The notes: a model not told the origin generated them from the sequence alone. 64,000 nucleotides of DNA from Serratia grimesii NBRC 13537 (GCF_001590905.1 NZ_BCTT01000010.1:310001-374000); one strand, 5' to 3'. Shown: positions 32,583 to 40,238, numbered from the stretch's first letter. A program made the numbers and translations.

Positions 32583-32824
32583 TGTCCCTTCCCCTCTCTG
32601 CGTTCGCGCCAGTAGTTCAGACGCGCCTTGAAATGTTCCCGGTACCGCTCCGGTGCCTCTTCAATCGCCACCAGCACCTTTGTGCGGGTGATCTTCCGTG
32701 CGTACAGGTCACGGATCAGGCCGCTGGCGCGCAGGTCGTACTGCTCTAAGTCACGGCATTCCTGCGGCCACTGGCCTCGATTGAATGGCAGGCCGGGCGG
32801 AAGATAATCCGATTGCCCAGCCAT
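32579..32824 (-). CDS. Hypothetical early phage protein
   Basis: An 81-residue basic, helical protein (DLEQYDLRASGLIRDLYARK and ending REGKGQ). It overlaps the 167-residue gene upstream by 79 bases and the 37-residue gene downstream by 4. The Arg-rich composition could mean nucleic acid binding. No family is recognised. Confidence 0.6.
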   Translation of the reverse strand: MAGQSDYLPPGLPFNRGQWPQECRDLEQYDLRASGLIRDLYARKITRTKVLVAIEEAPERYREHFKARLNYWRERREGKGQ

Positions 32825-33249
32825 CGTTTATGCCCTCGATTCGGCAGCCAAACGGCGCATGACGTCTTTTTCTGACGGAAGTGGTGTGTGAGTACCCTTT
32901 GCTGTATCTCGCGGCGTACAGCCGTTAGAGGCTTAAGGATGTGCACTACCCGATCGAGAGGCATGCGGAGCATCAGGGCGATGCTTTCAGGGGTGCGCCC
33001 AAGGCGCTGCAGCTCGTAGACGCCAGTCATTACCCGGCGGCCATAACTGATACGGTCACCGATTTTGACGATTGGCCCCATTTCGCAGACTGGTTTTGCA
33101 ACACGTTGGGGTTTAGGTGGCGGGCAGAACGGAGCGCGACAGCGTGCGCGAGCCGCCTGGTTGATTCTGTCCATGATGGCCGGGCCGTAATCACAGCCGT
33201 CATCCATCACAAAACTCTTATCGCGGATCATTTCGTTGATATGGGTCAT
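32746..33249 (-). CDS. Hypothetical early phage protein
   Basis: A 167-residue protein with the recurrent GAGGAAAGACCA leader directly before ATG 33249. A helical segment (YELQRLGRTPESIALMLRMP) resembles a helix-turn-helix of the sort seen in small phage regulators. The C-terminal 26 residues overlap the next gene in another frame, and the end (after HHFRQKK) looks unlike the rest, so an old frameshift that extended the gene is possible. Confidence 0.6.
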   Translation of the reverse strand: MTHINEMIRDKSFVMDDGCDYGPAIMDRINQAARARCRAPFCPPPKPQRVAKPVCEMGPIVKIGDRISYGRRVMTGVYELQRLGRTPESIALMLRMPLDRVVHILKPLTAVRREIQQRVLTHHFRQKKTSCAVWLPNRGHKRWLGNRIIFRPACHSIEASGRRNAVT

Positions 33250-33293
33250 TGGTCTTTCCTCGTTTGTTCGTTCAAGCGCTGGTCAGGCGCTGG

Positions 33294-34667
33294 TTAAAAC
33301 GGTTTGGTCGCATAACGTCGTTCTTTCGGTTTTGGTTGTTGTGCCTCCTGTTGCATACGACTGGATTCCTGTGCCACCACCTGATCGACAGCGATAAAGT
33401 GGCCGTTTTTAAATTCCTGGTAAATCGTGCCGCCCGGCCCGAACCGGTTTTTACCTACGATGATTTCCGCAAAGCGTGCGGCTGGCCCGTTCGGGTTATA
33501 AACACCATCGCGGTACAGCAAAACGATGCTGTCGGCGTCCTGCTCAACTTTCCCTGATTCACTCAGGTCGGACATCGTTGGGCGTCTGGCTGTTACCGGA
33601 CGGTCATCAACTTTCCGAGATAACTGGCTCAATGCCAACACCGGCGTTTTGCTGCGCATGGCCATGGTTTTCAAGCTGCGGGAAATGTGCCCCATGGCCA
33701 GGTCATTACGCTCTGCCTTTGGCTTGGCAATCAGGCCAAGGTAATCGACCATCACCACGCTCAGGTGCGGGTACCGGCGCTTATGGGTTTCTGTGATGGC
33801 GCGGATCTGGTCAACGGTCAGGTCGGTAGCGTCAACAATCCAAATGTCGCGGTTGTTCAGCACCTCGAGCGCCGAGTGGATACGTCCCCAATCTTCATCG
33901 CACAGTGATTCAGGTTTGCGAAGCTTCGACACGGACAGGTTTCCGGCACCCGCGACTGAACGCTCAACCATCTGCAATGCAGCCATTTCCATGCTGAAAA
34001 TCAGCGCCCCGCCCCCGCTACGCGTTGCCCCTTCGATAACTTTCAGAGCAAACTCGGTTTTCCCCATGCCTGGACGACCGGCAACCACGATTAAATCCTG
34101 TGGGTTCCAACCGCCGGTAATCGCGTCCAGCTCCTCAATGCCGCTGTACAGGTTGCGCATTTCGGCATCGCCCTTCATGCGGCGATCCATTAAATCCATG
34201 TAGCCGCCCAGCAGCTCGCCAAGATGCACCGGCACCACCCCGCCCGTGTCTGCGGTCATTTCGATCAGCTTGGTTACTGACGCCTGGATCACAGTGTCGC
34301 GTTGCTCTTGGTTTCTGGCGCTGCGGATACCGTCGGCACCTTCCTGCAGCAATGCGGCCATCTGGCGGCTGCGCCATCCCTTGGTGGCCAGACTCGCAAA
34401 GCCTTTCAAGTTAGCCAGCGTGCCGGGCATGCGGCTGATTTCCACCAGTGACGCCAGGCTATCGCCGCCGAGCGATTCACCGATCAGCACTACGTCGATC
34501 ACACCGTGCGTCAGTGCCTGTTTTTTGATTTCTTTGTAGGTTTCACGGTGAAAACGGATGCTGAATGCCTCTTCCGGCATGGTGGCGATCACGTCAAGCG
34601 CGTCAGGGGTGGCACCGCCGACCAGCAGACCGCTCAACACAGTGGCTTCCATCTCCTGCGGGGTCAT
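33294..34667 (-). CDS. Replicative DNA helicase, DnaB-like
   Basis: A 457-residue protein with the DnaB N-terminal region (MEATVLSGLLVGGATPDAL) and a RecA-like core: Walker A GRPGMGKTE at about residue 200, Walker B-like SVVMVDYLGLI, and the DnaB motif LSQLSRKVDDRP with Q/arginine-finger region after it. It replaces the host-helicase loader strategy of lambda gpP. It overlaps the O-like gene by ATGA, giving an initiator-helicase pair. Confidence 0.93.
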   Translation of the reverse strand: MTPQEMEATVLSGLLVGGATPDALDVIATMPEEAFSIRFHRETYKEIKKQALTHGVIDVVLIGESLGGDSLASLVEISRMPGTLANLKGFASLATKGWRSRQMAALLQEGADGIRSARNQEQRDTVIQASVTKLIEMTADTGGVVPVHLGELLGGYMDLMDRRMKGDAEMRNLYSGIEELDAITGGWNPQDLIVVAGRPGMGKTEFALKVIEGATRSGGGALIFSMEMAALQMVERSVAGAGNLSVSKLRKPESLCDEDWGRIHSALEVLNNRDIWIVDATDLTVDQIRAITETHKRRYPHLSVVMVDYLGLIAKPKAERNDLAMGHISRSLKTMAMRSKTPVLALSQLSRKVDDRPVTARRPTMSDLSESGKVEQDADSIVLLYRDGVYNPNGPAARFAEIIVGKNRFGPGGTIYQEFKNGHFIAVDQVVAQESSRMQQEAQQPKPKERRYATKPF

Positions 34668-35386
34668 AGCGCCTCCTCTCGGGTTTTCACCAGCACATCA
34701 GAGCGAAGCAGGTAATCGAACCCAGCGCGCCAGCTGCGATTGTTGTCGCCAAAGTAAAACGGCCCTGCAGCATCACCGAAGGTTTCGAAATAGGCCTTCA
34801 CCGCGTCGAGGGTTGGCTCATGCAGCTCGCCTAGCAGGCGCTTGATTTGGCGTTTGCGCTTCTCGTTCAGTTCCTGCACCTTCGGCAGACGGTCGCCGAG
34901 GATTTCGTTGTAGGCGTCAGCCACGTCCTGATAATTAACTTTTGGAAGCTTACCCGGCGCGTCAGCGTCGTCCCCCGTTTGGGGGTTAGGGGGTATTGGT
35001 TCAATGACTGGTTCTAAACTGACTGATTCTGGGTGCAGCTCCTGCACCCTCCCCCCTGCAGCAGATGCACCCATGGGTGCAGGATTTGCACCATAGGGTG
35101 CAGCATCTGCACCATAGCTATTCAGCACAAGGTGGTAGACGTTTGAACGATTTAGACCGTTCTCAGCTTTCCGTTCTTCGATGCGCACCAGGCCATCTTT
35201 GACCAATTGCTGAATGTGATTTTGGGCAGAGCGTTTGGATATTTCGCATTGTTCAGCGATGTACTGAACTGCTGGCCAGCACTCACCCTGATCGTTGGCG
35301 TTATCCGCCAGTTTCAACAACACCAATTTACGCAGTGGGTTGCCGACTTTCATTTTCATCGCCCGCACCATCAATTCCATGCTCAT
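34664..35386 (-). CDS. O-like replication initiator with helix-turn-helix
   Basis: A 240-residue protein from ATG 35386. Residues 10-85 form a winged helix (HTH_36 style: WPAVQYIAEQCEISKRSAQN, then LVKDGLVRIEERK). The C-terminal part from about 155 contains a helical domain that probably contacts the helicase. Between them lies a repeat region of heptads YGAxxAP coded by iteron-like DNA (35032-35117). The layout equals lambda gpO, whose gene carries the origin. Confidence 0.82.
   Translation of the reverse strand: MSMELMVRAMKMKVGNPLRKLVLLKLADNANDQGECWPAVQYIAEQCEISKRSAQNHIQQLVKDGLVRIEERKAENGLNRSNVYHLVLNSYGADAAPYGANPAPMGASAAGGRVQELHPESVSLEPVIEPIPPNPQTGDDADAPGKLPKVNYQDVADAYNEILGDRLPKVQELNEKRKRQIKRLLGELHEPTLDAVKAYFETFGDAAGPFYFGDNNRSWRAGFDYLLRSDVLVKTREEAL
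35032..35117. other. Iteron array inside the O-like gene, candidate replication origin
   Basis: Four related 21-base units: two tandem, differing at two positions, at 35076-35096 and 35097-35117, and two more degenerate ones at about 35055-35075 and 35032-35052. Each unit has inverted GGTGCA / TGCACC arms. In lambda the origin iterons lie inside gene O in the same relative place. Codon-level repetition gives the protein heptads, so protein and DNA constraints cannot be separated by eye. Confidence 0.6.
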
Positions 35387-35388
35387 GA

Positions 35389-35613
35389 TTAGATCCCCAG
35401 CCCATCGGCAAGCTGGCGGCACGCGTCCTGGTACTGCTCCGGCGATAGGTTTAATTGACGCAGTGCGGCCTTGCTCTGCTCGTATTGTTCCCAGACCGAC
35501 AGCGCAGCTGCGCGCCGACCTTCAAAAATGGGTTCTATTTCTTCGCGGTGCACTGGCGCGCCATTCAGCATGTAGCCGTTCCGCCATGTGATGCGGTCGA
35601 TTGAATTGAGCAT
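35389..35613 (-). CDS. Hypothetical early phage protein
   Basis: A 74-residue helical protein with the GAGGAAAGACCA leader before ATG 35613. It ends just before the O-like ATG (stop at 35389-35391). A WEQYEQSKAALRQLNLSPEQ helix is the only notable part. Its role is unknown; its place between the Cro/CII-like genes and the initiator is typical of small early genes. Confidence 0.65.
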   Translation of the reverse strand: MLNSIDRITWRNGYMLNGAPVHREEIEPIFEGRRAAALSVWEQYEQSKAALRQLNLSPEQYQDACRQLADGLGI

Positions 35614-35636
35614 TGGTCTTTCCTCGGTACAAAGTT

Positions 35637-36089
35637 TTACGCGGCGCTGGTCAGGCGCTGGGTTTCCTGCAAGGCGCTTAATGCGCCGGCTATTCGTTGT
35701 GGCGTGTCACAGGCACCAAGCAAAATTGCGATAATTGCCGCGGCAAATTCTCGAATGGCCACTGACAGCAAATATTGCGGCGTTGGGCCATCCAATCTTG
35801 CGCGCCGTTCTGCTGGCATTGCCGCGATCATCGCGTCGGCCAGTTCCTGCACCTTTGCCCGGGCAGCTTTAGAGTCGCTGCGCATGTGGCGAAAAATCGC
35901 CTGACGGTTGGTGTTAATCGCACGCCAATCAGCGGTACCGGCAGAATCTTCAATCGGGTAAAGCCGCACGCGGCCGCCGTCAGTTCCGAGCTGGAACCAC
36001 GCGCGGCTGATCTCGATGGCCACATGTTCCTGACCACTCTCAGCCGCCCAGGCTGTAATTTCATTTTTCAGTTTTTCGATGTGTTCCAC
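35637..36089 (-). CDS. YdaT-like protein (Rac-type CII position)
   Basis: A 150-residue protein similar in pattern to YdaT of the Rac prophage: an N-terminal EHIEKLKNEITAWAAESG, then AIEISRAWFQLG, and a central NRQAIFRHMRSDSKAARAKVQ. In Rac, YdaS and YdaT follow the repressor gene racR and were proposed as toxins; in phages they act at the Cro/CII position. It lies 62 bases after the YdaS-like gene and both share the CI-regulated leftward promoter. Confidence 0.72.
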   Translation of the reverse strand: MEHIEKLKNEITAWAAESGQEHVAIEISRAWFQLGTDGGRVRLYPIEDSAGTADWRAINTNRQAIFRHMRSDSKAARAKVQELADAMIAAMPAERRARLDGPTPQYLLSVAIREFAAAIIAILLGACDTPQRIAGALSALQETQRLTSAA

Positions 36090-36151
36090 TTCGCGTCTCC
36101 TGTCGCTTCGAAAACCAATTTCACTTAATCAGATTTCGGTGGGGTTGGTTG

Positions 36152-36385
36152 TTAAGCTGCAGCCTGTTCCGGTAGACCATCCGTAGGTTTGGGATAGATA
36201 TCTGGCCGCAAGTCGTGTGGGGTAACCTGGAATTTTGTTGCTACAGCCCAGATCAATACTGCTGGACCACCCAACAAGCATTCTCCAGCGGCCACACGGC
36301 TTACATAGCCTTGGGTTTTACCAACAAGCGCGGCGAATTCTTTCTGTTTCACGCCTGAATCCTTCAGAAAGGACATTAAATCCAT
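36152..36385 (-). CDS. YdaS-like Cro repressor
   Basis: A 77-residue helix-turn-helix protein: SGVKQKEFAALVGKTQGYVSRV and a short acidic tail. The size and place, divergent from the RacR-like repressor, make it the Cro counterpart (YdaS in Rac). It should bind the operators in the 36386-36494 region. Its promoter has TTGACA at 36441-36446 (minus) and TAATAT at 36417-36422, with an 18-base spacer. Confidence 0.82.
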   Translation of the reverse strand: MDLMSFLKDSGVKQKEFAALVGKTQGYVSRVAAGECLLGGPAVLIWAVATKFQVTPHDLRPDIYPKPTDGLPEQAAA

Positions 36386-36415
36386 GATCGGCTCCTAGTG
36401 TTTATGGCTTGCACA

Positions 36416-36446
36416 AATATTAGTTTTAATAATATCAATGTGTCAA
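36416..36446 (-). promoter_or_regulatory. Leftward early promoter with overlapping operator
   Basis: On the minus strand TTGACA (36441-36446) is followed after 18 bases by TAATAT (36417-36422). The -10 lies inside AAAACTAATATT, which recurs over the -10 of the rightward promoter at 37.06 kb, and the neighbourhood is partly palindromic (36416-36435). It is placed to control ydaS/ydaT and the replication genes. Confidence 0.78.
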
Positions 36447-36494
36447 TAGTAATGCGATTGGTTGATAATTAATTTTGCGAATAACATTGGCTAT

Positions 36495-36953
36495 ATGAGA
36501 AAGAAAACCCTGCTTGACGCTGCTGAAATTGAGGCAGCAAGTCGCCTCAAGAAGATTTGGGACGAGAAAAAAATCACTTTACGCCTTACCCAGGAGAAGG
36601 CCGCGGACGCCCTTGGGTTTAGCACCCAAGCGACAGTCAGCCATTACCTGAACGGAACTATGCCGCTAAATACTGATGCCACACTGAAGTTTGCGGCTTT
36701 GCTCGGGGTCAAACCGGAGGCTATCCGTCCTGATCTGACTGATATGATGAATTACATCAGGAGATCTGGCTCCCATTCAGATGATTATTCAGCTCCTGGA
36801 TGGAGGTTGCTCAAACCTGAGTATTCAGAGCTTTTAGATTTGTATGAGCGCCTCCCGCAAAGTGAAAAAGAAAAGCATTTATCTGAATTAAAAGAAAAAG
36901 TTTTAGGTTTCGACCGCCTTTTTGAAGAACTACTCGCCGCCAGAAAGCAGTAA
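36495..36953 (+). CDS. RacR-like prophage repressor
   Basis: A 152-residue protein from ATG 36495 (TTG 36462 is a possible longer start; neither has a clear ribosome site). Residues about 22-60 form a helix-turn-helix (LTQEKAADALGFSTQATVSH). The C-terminal part is a helical domain without the S24 peptidase residues of lambda CI, so it lacks the usual RecA-dependent self-cleavage; RacR is similar. It faces ydaS-like and is followed by a terminator. It should hold both early promoters off. Confidence 0.83.
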   Translation: MRKKTLLDAAEIEAASRLKKIWDEKKITLRLTQEKAADALGFSTQATVSHYLNGTMPLNTDATLKFAALLGVKPEAIRPDLTDMMNYIRRSGSHSDDYSAPGWRLLKPEYSELLDLYERLPQSEKEKHLSELKEKVLGFDRLFEELLAARKQ

Positions 36954-36957
36954 CCCC

Positions 36958-36987
36958 TCCAGTCCCGGTTATCCGGGATTTTTTTAT
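36958..36987 (+). terminator. Terminator after the repressor gene
   Basis: A TCCCGG (36963-36968) / CCGGGA (36973-36978) stem followed by a run of eight T. A typical Rho-independent terminator for the repressor transcript. Confidence 0.85.
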
Positions 36988-37012
36988 TCTTATTTTTCAA
37001 ATAATTAATAAA

Positions 37013-37069
37013 AATATTAGTTTTAGTATTATTTTTATCTTGACCTTAAATATGCTCAAAACTAATATT
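37013..37069 (+). promoter_or_regulatory. Rightward early promoter with two operator copies
   Basis: TTGACC (37040-37045), spacer 17, TAATAT (37063-37068). The operator word AATATTAGTTTT lies upstream of the -35 at 37013-37024 and its reverse complement AAAACTAATATT covers the -10 at 37058-37069. The same word covers the -10 of the leftward promoter. Repression by the RacR-like protein (and perhaps the Cro-like one) is the simplest reading. Confidence 0.8.
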
Positions 37070-37171
37070 CACCCCATCAACAGCGCACTAACCCTGCAGC
37101 AGTTGTTCAGAATGTTCCGCCAGCCGGGCGATACGCGGCAAAGAAATGAATAACCATTGCTGTGTGAGATT

Positions 37172-37199
37172 TGGCCCCGAGCCTCGGGGCAATTTTTTA
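37172..37199 (+). terminator. Early leader terminator 1
   Basis: Stem GCCCCGA (37175-37181) / TCGGGGC (37185-37191), then six T. It stands about 100 bases after the rightward promoter and would stop most transcripts unless antiterminated. Confidence 0.75.
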
Positions 37200-37273
37200 C
37201 AGGGCAAATCGAGGAAAGACCAACGGCATGACCAGCCTGACAGCAGGGAAAGACCGGCAACCACCAGACGTAA

Positions 37274-37300
37274 AAAAACCCACCGAAGTGGGTTCTTTTA
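37274..37300 (+). terminator. Early leader terminator 2
   Basis: Stem AACCCAC (37277-37283) / GTGGGTT (37288-37294), followed by CTTTTA. Also flanked by an A run on the left, so it could act on both strands. It is the second barrier before the first operon gene. Confidence 0.6.
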
Positions 37301-37413
37301 CCCCGGATGCCGACCAAAGCAACCGGGAGTGATACAGGGGACCAACCCTGTATCGAGGAAAGACCAACAACCCAATGAGCTGTCGATCAGCTCCGATTAT
37401 ATCAGGAGTCGCT

Positions 37414-37728
37414 ATGAAAGCACTACAGATACCCGTCACGCTGTTTATTCATGTAACTACCTACCCAAACGTAGAAGGCTTCGCGGTTTCCACTGCGGAT
37501 ATGTCTTCCTATCGCGGTTACGTACTGCTGGAAACTCGCCAAATCCATATCGATGTTAACCAGCCAGAACCGATCGACATCATCGGCAAACAGGTTGAAG
37601 CGCTGCAGTTGGAAAAAGTCCGACTGACTGACTCAGCCTATAAGCGTATCGCCGAGATCGATGATCAGGTACAGCAGTTGCTATGCATTGAGCACTGCCC
37701 TATCGACGCCCACGAAATCCCATTCTGA
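37414..37728 (+). CDS. Hypothetical early phage protein
   Basis: A 104-residue protein from ATG 37414, chosen for AGGAG 6 bases upstream; an ATG at 37375 is open in frame but has no close ribosome site. Residues 1-50 are beta strands, while 60-90 form a helix (IIGKQVEALQLEKVRLTDSA). It is the first gene of the rightward operon. Function is unknown. Confidence 0.65.
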   Translation: MKALQIPVTLFIHVTTYPNVEGFAVSTADMSSYRGYVLLETRQIHIDVNQPEPIDIIGKQVEALQLEKVRLTDSAYKRIAEIDDQVQQLLCIEHCPIDAHEIPF

Positions 37729-37737
37729 GGCGCGGTC

Positions 37738-38016
37738 ATGGATATCGAAACTCACAACCTGAGCGCTGAGCTGGAGCTGTGGCAACGCCATGACGCAGCC
37801 GAACTGCGTGACCAGTTCGAAGCTGCTGCGACGCACGGTTATTCCGACGAGGCGATCGAGGTGTTCACCCATATCGACGGCACTGCCGCCGACACCCGCG
37901 ACCGCCTGCTGATGGCCGTAATGATGGCGACGCCTGACACTTTGCGCCTTCGCCAGAATGAGCTGTACAGCTGGTATTGCGACAACGTGAAGGCCGTAGC
38001 ACGCGAGAAGTTTTAA
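37738..38016 (+). CDS. Hypothetical early phage protein
   Basis: A 92-residue acidic, all-helical protein (LSAELELWQRHDAAELRDQF and on). It starts 9 bases after the previous gene. Small acidic proteins here may bind host nucleoid or recombination proteins, but no motif supports a specific role. Confidence 0.65.
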   Translation: MDIETHNLSAELELWQRHDAAELRDQFEAAATHGYSDEAIEVFTHIDGTAADTRDRLLMAVMMATPDTLRLRQNELYSWYCDNVKAVAREKF

Positions 38017-38066
38017 CCCACCCCGGCGCCTGACCAGCGCCGATTTTTACAGAGGAAAGACCAATA

Positions 38067-40238
38067 ATGCCTATCTATATTTCACTTTTTGAGCCAAAGA
38101 AAAAGGCTCTGACAAACGGCGCTGTGGCGCTGGTGATTGCTCTCGAAGCGCCAAATAAGCGTGTGGCTGAGAGCATCGCGACCGGCAAGCTTTACGAGTC
38201 CTACCCAGAGGGCGGCGATAATTTCTTCAACGCGAAAACCGTCGAAGATCAGCCCGGGCACCCGCGCCCGGTAGTCGGCAAATTCGATGAGCAGTTCGCC
38301 GCAGAGAACACTTTCGATGGCAGCGTATGGGCACCGAAAGAGCCTGAACCAGAATTTCCGGCCGGGCCAGTAGATTTAATGTCACAACCTGCCAACGTCC
38401 GAATCACTGCAGTGGTGATGTATGGCGACGCTGAGATCGATAACAGCCAGTTGTCGATGGCGGTCGATTTCATCAACGACGATGAAACACCAGACGATAC
38501 CGGCATGCGTGCTGTGATCGATGGGCTTGTGTCTGTGGCCGCAGTTGGCGCAATGTCCCCTGAGGCTGTTAGCCGATTAGTCTCTACCCTCTTCCAGCGC
38601 GCTGGCGATGCTATGCCATCACAGGCTGACACAACGGCCTTTGCTCAGGCGTGGGTAGATAAGCCAGGCGAACGGGACAACCTGACGCTGACGAGCACCA
38701 GCACCAGCACCAGCACCAGCACCAGCACCAGCACCGAAAATACTGGGGGCGTGCCGGATTACAACACTCTCAGCATGCACACGGCGCTATCGATCATGGG
38801 CGTTAACCCTGCCGTAGCAAAAGCGACAGACGTGAAGAACGCGAAGGAAATTATCTCTTCTCGTGATTCCGTCTGGCGCGCCTGGGATAAATCTCTACGG
38901 GTGATCATCGGCATTTTGAATGTTGAAACTGATACCCGGCACGCGATCGTTTCCGAGGGACTGAAAAATCTCAAATTGGTAAATAACGACGAAGAGCGCC
39001 TGCACTTTGTGAAAACGCGCCTTGCTGGCCATCCGGCATGCGCTGAGTTGGCGAACTATGGCCAGCAGGCCGAGAAAAGTGTCGAGGTAGAAAACCTCGG
39101 CGGCGGCCGCTTCTCGATTGACGGCTTGACCGGCGCTGATGCACCTCAGGAAAACCCAGCGCCAGCAACGGCTAACACCTCAAATCAAGGTGAAAAACAG
39201 GAAGTAGCTCAGCAACCAGTTACTGATGCGGCGGCGCAGAAAGCCAAGCAAGATCTGGATCAAATGGGTTACGGCGTTTATGCCAATGCGCCAGCAGAAA
39301 AATCTCCAGAGTTGCAGCGCGCAGAAGATAACGCAGACCGCGCCGAGTCGTTGGCGAAACAACTGAAAACCGACGATTTCCAACAACGTGCCGCGCAGGT
39401 TGAGCAAACAATCGCAGAACAGCCAGCAGAGGATCAGGACAATCTTGGGATTTGGAATCGTGTTTATAAAACCGATGCCAAGTTCACCAAGGCTTTCAGC
39501 AATAACGGCGGCGGCACCTCAATCAATGGTACCTACATGGTGATGCAGGCCACCAAGGTATTCGGGCCACAGGGCATTAATTGGGGCGTTGAAATCATCG
39601 AGGAACGTTTCGAGAACGGCGCACCGATCATGCAGTCCGTTAAACAAGAGGATGGCAATTTTGCCAAAGCAATTATTCCAAACGGCTCTGGCGGCTACCT
39701 GTGTGAAGTGAACCACGTCGTAAAAATCCGCCTTTGGTACAAACATGACGGTAAGACTGGCGAGGTGTTCGCATATGGTTGTACGCAGTACATTTACCAG
39801 AGCAAACACGGTGCAATGAGCGACGGCGAAGCACCGAAAAAATCCCTCACTGATGCCACCAAAAAAGCCCTCTCACAGCTTGGTTTCTCTGCCGACGTGT
39901 TCCTTGGCCTGTATGACGATCTGACGTATCGCCAAGAGAACGAAGCAGAATTCGCGCTCAAGAATGCCAGTGAAAAAGCCGAAGGCGTGACCCGCATGCG
40001 TGAAGAGCTGGATGAGCACATGACCAAGGTCGCGGAAACGCTCAAAGGCGCTGTAACTGTCAACGAAGCGAACAAGGTTCACACCTCGATCGCCCGTGAG
40101 ATTGAAGCACACCGCAAGGCTGCGGATGCCAAGGGTGATAAAGAACACGCCCAGTACCTAGCTGGCCGCCTGCGCCGCCTGACCTCACTGAAAGATGAAC
40201 GCATTGCAGCCCTGTCCGCTGAGGAGAAAGCATCATGA
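38067..40238 (+). CDS. RecE-N-terminus-like / single-strand annealing protein fusion
   Basis: A 723-residue protein. Residues 1-95 resemble the N-terminus of RecE (MPIYISLFEPKKKA, FNAKTVEDQPGHPRPVVGKF), but no RecE exonuclease domain follows. About residues 210-223 are a Ser-Thr repeat coded by seven AGCACC units. The C-terminal region (about 465-640; GIWNRVYKTDAKFTKAFSNN, then ALSQLGFSADVFLGLYDDL) looks like a Rad52/ERF-type annealing domain. It would catalyse annealing in phage recombination with another exonuclease. Domain calls are by pattern. Confidence 0.72.
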   Translation: MPIYISLFEPKKKALTNGAVALVIALEAPNKRVAESIATGKLYESYPEGGDNFFNAKTVEDQPGHPRPVVGKFDEQFAAENTFDGSVWAPKEPEPEFPAGPVDLMSQPANVRITAVVMYGDAEIDNSQLSMAVDFINDDETPDDTGMRAVIDGLVSVAAVGAMSPEAVSRLVSTLFQRAGDAMPSQADTTAFAQAWVDKPGERDNLTLTSTSTSTSTSTSTSTENTGGVPDYNTLSMHTALSIMGVNPAVAKATDVKNAKEIISSRDSVWRAWDKSLRVIIGILNVETDTRHAIVSEGLKNLKLVNNDEERLHFVKTRLAGHPACAELANYGQQAEKSVEVENLGGGRFSIDGLTGADAPQENPAPATANTSNQGEKQEVAQQPVTDAAAQKAKQDLDQMGYGVYANAPAEKSPELQRAEDNADRAESLAKQLKTDDFQQRAAQVEQTIAEQPAEDQDNLGIWNRVYKTDAKFTKAFSNNGGGTSINGTYMVMQATKVFGPQGINWGVEIIEERFENGAPIMQSVKQEDGNFAKAIIPNGSGGYLCEVNHVVKIRLWYKHDGKTGEVFAYGCTQYIYQSKHGAMSDGEAPKKSLTDATKKALSQLGFSADVFLGLYDDLTYRQENEAEFALKNASEKAEGVTRMREELDEHMTKVAETLKGAVTVNEANKVHTSIAREIEAHRKAADAKGDKEHAQYLAGRLRRLTSLKDERIAALSAEEKAS
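38694..38735 (+). repeat. Hexanucleotide repeat (AGCACC)7
   Basis: Seven perfect tandem AGCACC units, coding Ser-Thr. Unit changes keep the frame, so slippage would alter the linker length between the RecE-like and annealing domains without stopping translation. Confidence 0.95.

Larger units (their letters stand above)
37070..37413 (+). other. Untranslated-looking leader of the rightward operon
   Basis: About 340 bases without a convincing gene. It holds two terminators, two copies of the GAGGAAAGACCA ribosome-site motif (37211-37222 and 37355-37366) and a 34-codon ORF (37227-37331) that may be a leader peptide. The layout recalls the lambda early leader, in which terminators are passed only with antitermination. 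No N-like gene is recognised. Confidence 0.5.

Noticed and set aside
37052-37150. 32-codon ORF starting inside the rightward promoter
   Set aside because: Its ATG lies upstream of or within the -10 box, so it cannot be translated from that promoter.
37146-37559. 137-residue plus-strand ORF across the early leader
   Set aside because: It runs through a terminator hairpin, has no ribosome site and overlaps the supported gene at 37414 in another frame.
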